The position numbers were made by a program, and so were the translations under genes. 64,000 nt of DNA from the NCBI GenBank assembly GCA_035578175.1, contig JAQMRL010000008.1, positions 89,260,541 through 89,324,540 of the forward strand, in the 5' to 3' direction. Below the pieces are notes generated by a model. That model was not told where the DNA came from. It searched no databases and saw nothing but the letters and a program-made list of their open reading frames with translations. The stretch comes from Catonia carolina. Taxonomy: Eukaryota > Arthropoda > Insecta > Hemiptera > Achilidae. Below, piece by piece: positions 16,024 through 23,830 of this stretch (positions are counted from its first letter, which is position 1; every line of letters begins with the position of its first letter).

Positions 16024-16158
16024 TACAAACAGCGCCGTCACCTCTTTTTTCCATGGCTTCGGACATGCTACCCCCAAGAATATAAATATTCACATACGCA
16101 TACGCACGCGTACACGGATGCGAATAAAGATATCTTTTAGAGATAGGCGGGGTTACGG

Positions 16159-16200
<42 letters not shown>
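16024..16200. repeat. 160-bp terminal-repeat-like unit, internal copy 2
   Basis: Same unit as 14811-14970 with a longer (TG)n tail. Together with its flanking stem-loops it forms the second copy of the convergent intergenic module. Confidence 0.85.
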
Positions 16201-16202
<2 letters not shown>

Positions 16203-16203
<1 letters not shown>

Positions 16204-16266
16204 GTTCTTAAAAGAACTATTTATGATAATGTATGTGTATGTACGTGTAGAGTTCTGAAAAGAACT
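16203..16266 (-). terminator. Two stem-loops after the OB-fold-like gene
   Basis: Minus-strand hairpins at 16251-16266 (AGTTCTTTTCAGAACT, TTTC loop) and 16203-16218 (same stem, TTTA loop), 43 and 91 bases beyond the stop at 16309. A decayed third copy lies near 16295. They are of the same histone-like type as the other stem-loops. Confidence 0.45.
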
Positions 16267-16308
16267 ATTTCTTCTTCTGCTGCCTACTTCAGAGATTTCT
16301 GAAAATAA

Positions 16309-16704
16309 CTAGTTGTTTTTTTCTTCTCCTTTTTCTTGCGCTCCATCGTTTCTTGCACTTAACACAACTGTAGGTGTTTTTGCATTTATATTGGTGAATG
16401 TCAAGGCGTACGGTCTTGCTTCAAATTCATCCAAATCCCATCCGCTCAGCAATTTCTGTATCCGCTTCGGTAGGAAAATTGAAAATTCCTCGTTTTCATC
16501 GTCTATTAACGTCGCCACCACGCTCTTGCCAAATTTTGTGCTGGCAAAGTGCATGTAGGCCACCGGGTATGTTTTTCCTTCTACTAGCTCTGACGCTTTC
16601 TTTGTTGGTGGAAAGTCCACTGACGAAACAGCGTTAAATTGGTCGACAAGTGACGACGACGATGGCTCCATGATGTTGATTGCTTGTGACGACGATGGTT
16701 CCAT
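16309..16704 (-). CDS. Putative OB-fold single-strand DNA-binding protein
   Basis: A 131-residue protein. After a Ser-rich, duplicated MEPSSS leader, the core (about 36-112) has five short strands in OB-fold rhythm: VEGKTYPVAYMHFASTKFGK, SVVATLIDD, EFSIFLPKRIQKLL, and ARPYALTFTNINAKTPTVVL. Proteins of this look are frequent in arthropod mobile elements and viruses and are presumed to bind single-stranded nucleic acid. That would suit a protein-primed replicating element. A TATA box lies 31 bp upstream of the ATG. No invariant residue clinches it. Confidence 0.5.
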   Translation of the reverse strand: MEPSSSQAINIMEPSSSSLVDQFNAVSSVDFPPTKKASELVEGKTYPVAYMHFASTKFGKSVVATLIDDENEEFSIFLPKRIQKLLSGWDLDEFEARPYALTFTNINAKTPTVVLSARNDGAQEKGEEKNN

Positions 16705-16734
16705 GATGTTGAATGCTTCTAGTTATTTACAAGC

Positions 16735-16743
16735 CTTTATATA
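16735..16743 (-). promoter_or_regulatory. TATA box of the OB-fold-like gene
   Basis: TATATAAAG on the minus strand, 31 bp upstream of the ATG at 16704. GAGGAAA motifs lie further upstream near 16784 and 16861. Confidence 0.5.
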
Positions 16744-16928
16744 GCTATCCCCCCCCCTATCACCTCATATTGTGTAACGATGAGGAAAACTGGTCAGTTC
16801 TATGAAGTCAGGTGATCGACAGGAAATTACGATAATTACATATCGCTATAACATATCAACGAGGAAAGTAGTACGACAAATAAATTCTACAAACTCAAGC
16901 GAGTAACAGGAAACCGTACAGATTACAA

Positions 16929-17225
16929 TCAAACTTGCTTGTAATTCCACTTTATATTTCTACACTGTCCATCAATAGTATCAAAATCTAATTCGTGTGT
17001 CCACTCACTTAATGCATTAACAATTTCCGAAAAAACCACATTGTAATTTATTTGAACAACAACACTGAATCTTTTCATTCTTGCTATTGAAATCACGGCC
17101 TTCGGAAATAACGTGGTTAATATTTTCATTAAATGTCTGACCGAGTTAATCTTCCCATCTGGTCGGAATGTTATTATCCATACTGGAGACGATATGTCAA
17201 CATCCATCATAAAATTTTGACACAT
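16929..17225 (-). CDS. Small protein downstream of the polymerase
   Basis: A 98-residue protein beginning at the first ATG (17225), 22 bp past the polymerase stop on the same strand. Its strand-helix-strand-strand-helix rhythm (VWIITFRPDG, VRHLMKILTTLFP, FSVVVQINYN, FSEIVNALSEW) suggests a small alpha/beta ferredoxin- or RRM-like fold, but no motif is diagnostic. Possibly co-transcribed with the polymerase; a terminal-protein or accessory replication role is only a guess. Confidence 0.45.
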   Translation of the reverse strand: MCQNFMMDVDISSPVWIITFRPDGKINSVRHLMKILTTLFPKAVISIARMKRFSVVVQINYNVVFSEIVNALSEWTHELDFDTIDGQCRNIKWNYKQV

Positions 17226-17247
17226 ACTGGACAATTTCCACCTCTTC

Positions 17248-20200
17248 CTAACCCTTCTCCTTCTCCTCTTCCTCTCCTTCCTGTTCCAATACCTTTACCC
17301 GCCAATGCCCGTGCGCCAATGTATCGTGTGAGTTGGGGAGTAGATACCGCTTGTCATCCATTGCTGACAGTGACAACTTCTGTTGCTTCAGCGTGTAGAT
17401 TCTGTGATGAAAGCTCCGTATGTTGTGGTTTGCAGTGTAAACTTTTACCGACTCTTGTAAACACTTCTTGTACTGTAAATGACGCAGATCTTCTCTAATG
17501 GAGACCCTTGCCACACCTTTTGCCACCTTCTTTTCTTTACCGTCTTCTAGCAGCAAAGAATACATTTTAGCCCGCAGCCCGACGAACTCTCGTATCGCAC
17601 GCCCGTGCATCTCATCCTTGAATGTACCTAACTTTTTCTTGTTTACGAGACTGTAGCACTGGTGGTCGGTAGGGTACTCGGATGTGTCAAATCGGTCGAG
17701 ATCTCTCATCATATCGTCATAGATGTTGTCCGTCTCAATTTGATAAAGGAGGCTGTCAGTGTCCGTCATCAGCAGTTTTATTTGTTGACCGTAACGGGCT
17801 TTTGAATAACCGTAATGGAATTCGTACATTATAAGTTTGCTGATATCAAGAACGCAAAAACCTACGTATATAGGTTTGTTTAATTTGATGATAGGTTTCT
17901 TCAATGTCACACCGGCCACACGTTCGTTGAGCGGAAACCAAAATTTCAAGCGAGGTTTGGCTATCAGTCTGTCCAATTTTGAAGGGTCCATCACCAGACG
18001 AAAGTCGATCCGATTTCTCACGTTTTCCAGACTCTTACCGTATACTGCATTTATCATTAATTTGAAAAAGTCAGTTTCAAATTTATTTTTTGCCTCCTTC
18101 CTCCGCTGGGTATTGAATTCGATGTAAGTCTGCATCCACCTTTTTTGTCTAAACGACAGTACTCTGTGAATCTTTTTTACTTTCATTCCGAATTTTACAT
18201 ACTGCTGCAGATTCCGATAATGAACAACATATTTCTCTCTGTCATCTAAAGTCGTCAGCAGTTTCGAAGTTGAAGGTTTTTTACCGGGAACGGTTGGTGC
18301 TAACTTTCGTTCGGGTGCCAGTGGATAGTCGTTATGCGTGTCGTGCAGCTCCTCCGGATATTGTAAATCAACCTCGAGAATATAACCCGTCGCGCTGTCC
18401 GTGTCAACCTTTTGCCATTCAAAGCCGTTGATCTGTTCTTCAGTCAACCAACGGAAGTCCCTGTAGGGCATAGGTTCCATCATTGCGGTTCCATACAGAT
18501 TGGTACAATCGTAGTATTGGATCCACTTTGTTGGTTCTGACGGGTTGTGCTGATCAGGTAGAGACGGGTTATTCGCTTTTGCGTAACGGTTGGAGATCAT
18601 AGCCACTCCACCACGTGTTCCTTGCTCGATAAACAGGTGCATGTCGATGTCCGTTAAAAGTTGTAGCTCGACTTTTGTCATTTTCAGCATGGCGTACCAG
18701 CCCAGATGAGGTGTTGAAAAGAAATGACATGGGTCAAGGTTGTAGTAGCGCATGCTGAGGTTTCGAAAATTCTCAAAAACGTCGGCTAGCAGCAGTACGT
18801 CCGTTTGCAGGTAAAGGTCGTGATAGCCGCCAAACGTTTGGATTTGGAAAGCGGTCCACACGTTTTTCGCATGCTCATAATCTTCTTCAGTGATGTCGGC
18901 ACGGTGAAGTGAACTGAAGAAAGCAGACTTTGGCGGTAGCTGACGCTCTTGGAACCTTTCAATGTCGGACGCGTATTCGTAAGGGAATACGCCCTTCCGC
19001 AACATCAGGTCGCGTTGGTGCCCGTAAACGGATGTGGTTCGTTTGAATACCTCGTCTTTGACATTGTCGTGTTCACAACCATCGACCAAATTTTTTACCA
19101 AATTGTCTAAAGATGCGTTGAGGAATTGAAGGGAGTCGAGAAATCGGAGTGGTCCCAATTGGATGCTGGAGAATCTCTCACTGTTGTTTGCAATACATGA
19201 CACTGCCTCTTTCTTGTATTTGCCCAGGGACTGAACGATGTGATGTGAGTCATACCCGCGGAGGTTGTGAAAAAATACGGGTATATGAAGACTTCGTTTC
19301 GCGTTCAGGTTGCATCTGCTATGAGCAGCTCCCAAAAATTTGCCTGACGTATGTGAATGATGCCGACAGCGGTCATCACCCAAAGGAGTATCGCATAACA
19401 TACAGTTGACGGTAATCTCAAACTCGGCTTCTTCCTCCCACGTCAGCCGCATCGGAACGATGTGCAACATACGCTCCTTGAGCATCTTTCCTTTCTCCAA
19501 AAGTTCGTCCAACATCTTCTCGATCACGTCCTCGTCAGCTTTGGCTCTGTACACGACAGGTCCATCTTCAATGTCGCCGTGTTCGTCAACTATCACATAT
19601 GAGTAGCCAGAAGGTGTGTGGACTGCAACTTTGTTGGTGTAAGCAAAGGTGTTCGGTTCCGTGAGGTGCTCGTTGTCGTTTTTGCTTTGCTGCGGGTTCG
19701 GTTCGACCGATGCGATCGGTTCGACAAAAGATTCCGTGTCGGCATATACAGTGAACGGAGCACGCAGAGTCCACGAGTAGTTGCGGAATCGCATTACTGA
19801 TGATCTCTCGTCGGCAGCATTCGGCAACTCAATCCGTTGGGTTCCGTGTTTCTCACATAGTTTTACGTGCTCGTTTCTGTTGTGCAAGGCAATTTTTGGA
19901 TCGGTCGAACAGAATCTGTGCAGACAAAACGGACAATAGTGGCACGGTTTATGTGATTTAGTCAATCCGGACAATAGGCGCGACAGTCCGTTCTTCCCCG
20001 GTTTTGTGTTGATGAGACAGTAATGGAGTTGGCCCTCCTTCTCACCGGACAAAAGTAGCAGATGTATGATGTACGGACGCTGACGATGTTTTGTAATTCG
20101 TACTGGATAGACTGCATCCTCCTCTTCGTCGTACGAAAGAACATTGATAGCGATGGTTTGATTCATGCGCTCGAACCATTCAATGTCGTGTAATTTCACG

Positions 20201-20844
20201 GGATACATGATACCGTCCATCTTGACGTTATCCTCGAATTGATGGTACCACGAAGCACGGTAATGTCCTCCGGGCTGGTCGTGGAAGTAGGCCAGAATTG
20301 ACCACAGAAAGCATTTTTCGTCTTCGTAGTTCTTAACGTTAATAAGCGCCTTCCTAGCCGCCAATTTCTTTGGAAGGTTTATAAAAGAACTTGCGGCTCC
20401 GTGAAGTGGACGATAACGGACGATATGAAGATCTATTTCCTTTATTTTTTTCACTGACCAACCTGAACCGTTTTTTAGGTACTGCTCCAGGCTGTTGACT
20501 ATCTTCTCGACGGACTCCATATACTGATCGGTCAGTGGTTCAAGTTCTTCCGAACTTATGTTGATTGATGTTTTAGTACTACCGTGAAAAATGGCATCCG
20601 ATTCGGTCCATTCATCTTCACCCTCCTCCTTCATAGGTACAAATTTTTGCATTTCTACTTTTACTGTTATATACCATTTTACGTTGCCGTGAAAGCGGTG
20701 TCCTTCCTCAACAACATTGTACAATATCGGGTATCGGTAGCGAAATAGGACCAACTTGACGTCGTCCTCGTCGTACTCTGCAACGTTCCATCGAAAGTGG
20801 ATCATATTTTCTTCGATCGCGCGTACAACCTCTGGTAGACACAT
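17248..20844 (-). CDS. Protein-primed family B DNA polymerase
   Basis: A 1198-residue, uninterrupted polymerase. In order: an N-terminal region, a C2H2-like zinc segment (CHYCPFC at 301-307 to about 330), exonuclease I VYADTES (Asp369/Glu371), an endonuclease VII/HNH-like Cys/His cluster (481-511: CMLC ... RCRHHSHTSGKFLGAAHSRC), exonuclease II FFHNLRGYDSHH (524-535), exonuclease III-like YLQTDVLLLAD (678-688), polymerase motif A YYDCTNLYG (Asp779), motif B KLMINAVYGKSLEN (928-941), motif C MTDTDSLLY (Asp1028/Asp1030) and KKLGTFKDE (about 1070). This is the Polinton POLB, which would copy the element from a terminal-protein primer. A TATA box precedes it, and it diverges from the RING gene. 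A fragment of a second, diverged copy lies at 23621-23716. Confidence 0.96.
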   Translation of the reverse strand: MCLPEVVRAIEENMIHFRWNVAEYDEDDVKLVLFRYRYPILYNVVEEGHRFHGNVKWYITVKVEMQKFVPMKEEGEDEWTESDAIFHGSTKTSINISSEELEPLTDQYMESVEKIVNSLEQYLKNGSGWSVKKIKEIDLHIVRYRPLHGAASSFINLPKKLAARKALINVKNYEDEKCFLWSILAYFHDQPGGHYRASWYHQFEDNVKMDGIMYPVKLHDIEWFERMNQTIAINVLSYDEEEDAVYPVRITKHRQRPYIIHLLLLSGEKEGQLHYCLINTKPGKNGLSRLLSGLTKSHKPCHYCPFCLHRFCSTDPKIALHNRNEHVKLCEKHGTQRIELPNAADERSSVMRFRNYSWTLRAPFTVYADTESFVEPIASVEPNPQQSKNDNEHLTEPNTFAYTNKVAVHTPSGYSYVIVDEHGDIEDGPVVYRAKADEDVIEKMLDELLEKGKMLKERMLHIVPMRLTWEEEAEFEITVNCMLCDTPLGDDRCRHHSHTSGKFLGAAHSRCNLNAKRSLHIPVFFHNLRGYDSHHIVQSLGKYKKEAVSCIANNSERFSSIQLGPLRFLDSLQFLNASLDNLVKNLVDGCEHDNVKDEVFKRTTSVYGHQRDLMLRKGVFPYEYASDIERFQERQLPPKSAFFSSLHRADITEEDYEHAKNVWTAFQIQTFGGYHDLYLQTDVLLLADVFENFRNLSMRYYNLDPCHFFSTPHLGWYAMLKMTKVELQLLTDIDMHLFIEQGTRGGVAMISNRYAKANNPSLPDQHNPSEPTKWIQYYDCTNLYGTAMMEPMPYRDFRWLTEEQINGFEWQKVDTDSATGYILEVDLQYPEELHDTHNDYPLAPERKLAPTVPGKKPSTSKLLTTLDDREKYVVHYRNLQQYVKFGMKVKKIHRVLSFRQKRWMQTYIEFNTQRRKEAKNKFETDFFKLMINAVYGKSLENVRNRIDFRLVMDPSKLDRLIAKPRLKFWFPLNERVAGVTLKKPIIKLNKPIYVGFCVLDISKLIMYEFHYGYSKARYGQQIKLLMTDTDSLLYQIETDNIYDDMMRDLDRFDTSEYPTDHQCYSLVNKKKLGTFKDEMHGRAIREFVGLRAKMYSLLLEDGKEKKVAKGVARVSIREDLRHLQYKKCLQESVKVYTANHNIRSFHHRIYTLKQQKLSLSAMDDKRYLLPNSHDTLAHGHWRVKVLEQEGEEEEKEKG

Positions 20845-20913
20845 TGTGTATGTAAGTGTGTATGTCTATTCGCACTGACTGCACAGACTAGACTACTAGC
20901 TGTGTGATTGTGT

Positions 20914-20921
20914 CTTATATA
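20914..20921 (-). promoter_or_regulatory. TATA box of the polymerase gene
   Basis: TATATAAG on the minus strand, 70 bp upstream of the polymerase ATG, with a TCAGT initiator-like sequence about 40 bp further toward the gene. Confidence 0.55.
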
Positions 20922-20929
20922 TTATACGA

Positions 20930-21670
20930 TACGTCAGAGGAAATGGTATTATCACGTGTTTCAATGGTTTCATCATCCTTTGTTTTTGTCACCGTCACCA
21001 CCTGCTATTCGATATCACATAGTTTGTGAGTTGATGTCAGTCACCACTTTTCAGATGACTATACCATATTATGTATTGTAACTTTGTAGCTAAAGAAATA
21101 GCTTATTTGCACTTTGGTAGGTGATGACAAAAAGGCACACCGGTTACTTGATTTAAAATCAAAGATTAAAATTTATTTTAGTATTAAGGATTGATGTTTT
21201 TATTGCTTGTTTATTTTTAGAATTAATGTCTGCTAAATTTAAGTTAATATTTTAAGAGAGTCGTTTTGTTTTATCGATGAGGAAAGTTATTAAGTTATGT
21301 TCAAGGAAAACGTGTGTGGTTAGCTTTAGAATATTTATTAGGCTTGGTACTTCCTGTTATTTTATTTCATGGTTAAATATGACGCAGCCACATCGACAAA
21401 TGAAAGGATGTAAGATAACTTAAACTATGTTAATGGTTTTTTTATTCGAGCATGAGGAAAGTTTAACCGAATATTAAATTGTAAAACTTCCTGCTAATAA
21501 GGAAAATGTTCGTTTCACGTGTTGAAGGACAAAGATTGTAGATTAATATTTCAATGCAATAATTATCCTTTATCATGCGCTGTACTTCCCGTCGATTTAA
21601 TAATAGACGTTTAATATCTTTTTATTTGTGTGATAGAGGAAATTGGTATGTTATAACATGGTTACTCGGA
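20930..21670. promoter_or_regulatory. Divergent intergenic region, polymerase and RING gene
   Basis: AT-rich, no credible ORF. It carries repeated GGAA/TTCC cores: GAGGAAA at about 20937, 21280, 21455 and 21636, and ACTTCC at about 21349, 21487, 21585 and 21705. These probably belong to the two diverging promoters. A CACGTG E-box like that in the terminal repeats occurs at about 20955. Confidence 0.4.
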
Positions 21671-21673
21671 ACG

Positions 21674-21681
21674 TATATAAA
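21674..21681 (+). promoter_or_regulatory. TATA box of the RING gene
   Basis: TATATAAA, 57 bp upstream of the ATG at 21738, with a GCAGTCACT initiator-like sequence about 25 bp downstream. Confidence 0.55.
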
Positions 21682-21737
21682 CTTTACCCAGATCGGACTG
21701 CAGTCACTTCCAACTGAAACAAGGCAGTGTAACCATA

Positions 21738-23155
21738 ATGTACAACTACTCGGAAGTGTATGTCCATTCGAGCAACGCGGGTCGGTACTATTACGATCAC
21801 GTTCGGTCTGAATCGCGTGTTCGTACACCAAGATGGGCACGACCAACGGTGCGGGTAGAGCTGCAGATCTACGAGCAGATGGACAATACTCGGTCCTTAA
21901 GGACCTCATCGTCCCGCTATCTTATTCCATCTTTATCCGCTAATTTCTCGGCCACGGAGGATGATCGGCAGGATATTGATGAAATCGTACGTCGGATTAG
22001 AAGGATGGAAGATCGACGTGCATCATGGCCAGGTAAATATATGTATAAATCGTATGTTTCTTACTTTTTTTAACTTTTCTATAACAGGTCGACTGTAAGC
22101 AATGAAAGAAAAAGTAACTTCATAAAACCTATTTTTGATTGGATACAGTATTACTGAAATTGTTAAATCTTTTTGATGATACTAGTATGACGTGATAATT
22201 AATCGTATTCTTAGTTAAAAAAATGTTTTTTTTTGTTACAGGTTTTACGCACAGCCTTATAAGGTTGGACGATGGGGAAGATGAAAATGGTGAAGACGAC
22301 GAAGACCAGAACCGAGTAGAGGAAGAGGAGGTGGAGGAGGAGGAGCAGGAGGAGGAGCAGGAGGATGAGCAGGAGGAGGAGCAGGAGGAGGAGCAGGAGG
22401 AGGAGCAGGAGGAGGAAGAGTCTGGCCGTAGTGAAGGTGAAATCGTACAGAGAGATGTGGGCGCAGCAGGTAATAATGTGATATCGCGTGCACCGTCAGC
22501 GGCAGAACCTCTAGCGGTTTCTACGGTGTCTGGTGTTGATATGCTGGGAAGGGACGACGATAACGTCGAAAACCAACCACCATCTGCGGAAGAAGAAGAG
22601 CGTACGTTACGGGACCGGGCCTTAAGGAATCTTCACCGTGCACGGGATACAGTTATATCAGTTGCATCATACACCGGAGACCCTGCAGTGGATAGGAACC
22701 GTCAATCGCCGGTGGGGTGTGGGTCGACGACGGTGGTACCCCACAACCCTAAGCGGCCAAGATCACTGTTAAATGAACTAAACCGTGATGGCGGTTCGCT
22801 TTCAGCTTCGGCGTCAGGCTTATTAAACGAGCCTTCAACTTCCTCTTATACGGTGCGGGAACCATTACGCGAGGTAAATTTGATTCAAGACTGTTTTATT
22901 ACATATGTTGTTAATTTTCTTTAATGTTTATCTTATTTATCGTTTTCATTTTTCTGTTTTTTGATTTAGGTGATGATACCACCACAGTCGGTAAACGACC
23001 AGTGCTGTGTATGTCTGACAAACACCATGGACACGTTCGTTTGTCCGTGTCACCACCGGTTTTGTTGGACGTGTGCGGAGAGGCTTGAATTCTGCGCCTT
23101 ATGTAGAACATTAATAACGCGAAGGGTATACCACACACACTACTCCAACATGTAA
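21738..23155 (+). CDS. Three-exon acidic RING-finger protein (E3 ligase-like)
   Basis: I read three exons: 21738-22032, 22242-22873 and 22970-23155. Donors are AG|GTAAAT at both junctions and acceptors TTACAG and GATTTAG. Phases agree (1, then 0), giving a predicted 370-residue protein. The N-terminus is Tyr/Arg-rich, exon 2 opens with a long Glu/Gln/Asp-rich acidic tract followed by Ser/Pro-rich sequence, and exon 3 encodes a C3HC4 RING (CCVCLTNT ... CPCHHRFCWTC ... CALC) at the very C-terminus, the position it has in IAPs. No BIR is present. It may be a ubiquitin ligase working with the separate BIR proteins of the element. The joined product is inferred from splice signals only. Confidence 0.75.
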
Positions 23156-23334
23156 TAGTTCATTTTCGAATTCACACACACACACACACGGCAGATGAGG
23201 ATGGACGCAAAAAAAAAAAAAAAAAAATAAAAAAAAAAATAAAAAAATTTTCCTTTTTCAGGACAACACACCAACAAAAAACAACATCATCACTCTTACA
23301 GACGCACACACGGACACACACACATCAATTATGA
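23156..23334. other. RING gene 3' region with CA and A tracts
   Basis: (CA)n, a long A-rich tract with interspersed T (23209-23247) and more CA-rich DNA. No gene. AATAAAAAAAAAATAAAA-type sequence could serve polyadenylation of the RING gene. Confidence 0.5.
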
Positions 23335-23822
23335 GTTGGGATTAAGAGATAAGCGAGCTGCAGTCTTGCAGAGTGCCGTTAGGTCCTTCAATGAACTGTG
23401 ATAATTTCTCCCTGACACGTATCTTCTTCTATCGAAAATTACCAATTGGTAATTTCTGTTTATTGATCAATAAACAGAAATTAATTAGATTCCTTTACAT
23501 TCTAACCGATAACCTTAGACACACATAAAAATTTTTCAGTTGGAATTAAGAGATAAGCGAGCTGCAGTCTTGCAGTGTGCCGTTAGGCCATTCAATGAAC
23601 TGGCACGATTTCTCCCTGACACGTCGGTCCATTCGTCTTCTCCATCTTCCAACAGTACGATTTTTTGCATTGTAACTTTCACGGTTGCGTACCACTTGAC
23701 ATTGTTCTGAAAGCGACTTCGTATCTTCTTCTTCTTCTTCTTCTTCTATCGATAATTACCCATTATTAATCAATAAACAAAAATTTAATTAGGTTCTTGG
23801 ACATTCTAACCGATAACCTTAT
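23335..23822. repeat. Direct repeat, short and long copies
   Basis: The segment starting GTTGGGATTAAGAGATAAGC at 23335 recurs at 23539, and both copies end in CATTCTAACCGATAACCTTA (23516 and 23818). The second copy holds about 100 bp more, which is the polymerase fragment at 23621-23716. One copy probably arose from the other and then lost or kept that insert. Confidence 0.75.
23621..23716 (-). pseudogene. Relic fragment of a second polymerase B gene
   Basis: The minus strand encodes about 33 codons in line with polymerase residues 50-82 of this element. Shared segments include NVKWY, TVKV, MQK and EDEWT, but a large share of positions differ. It is therefore not a recent copy of 17248-20844. 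It has no start and no continuation and is certainly non-functional. Confidence 0.75.
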
Positions 23823-23830
23823 CACCATAC

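Noticed and set aside
22257..22493. Proline-rich minus-strand frame opposite the RING gene
   Set aside because: It is the complement of the Glu/Gln repeat in exon 2.
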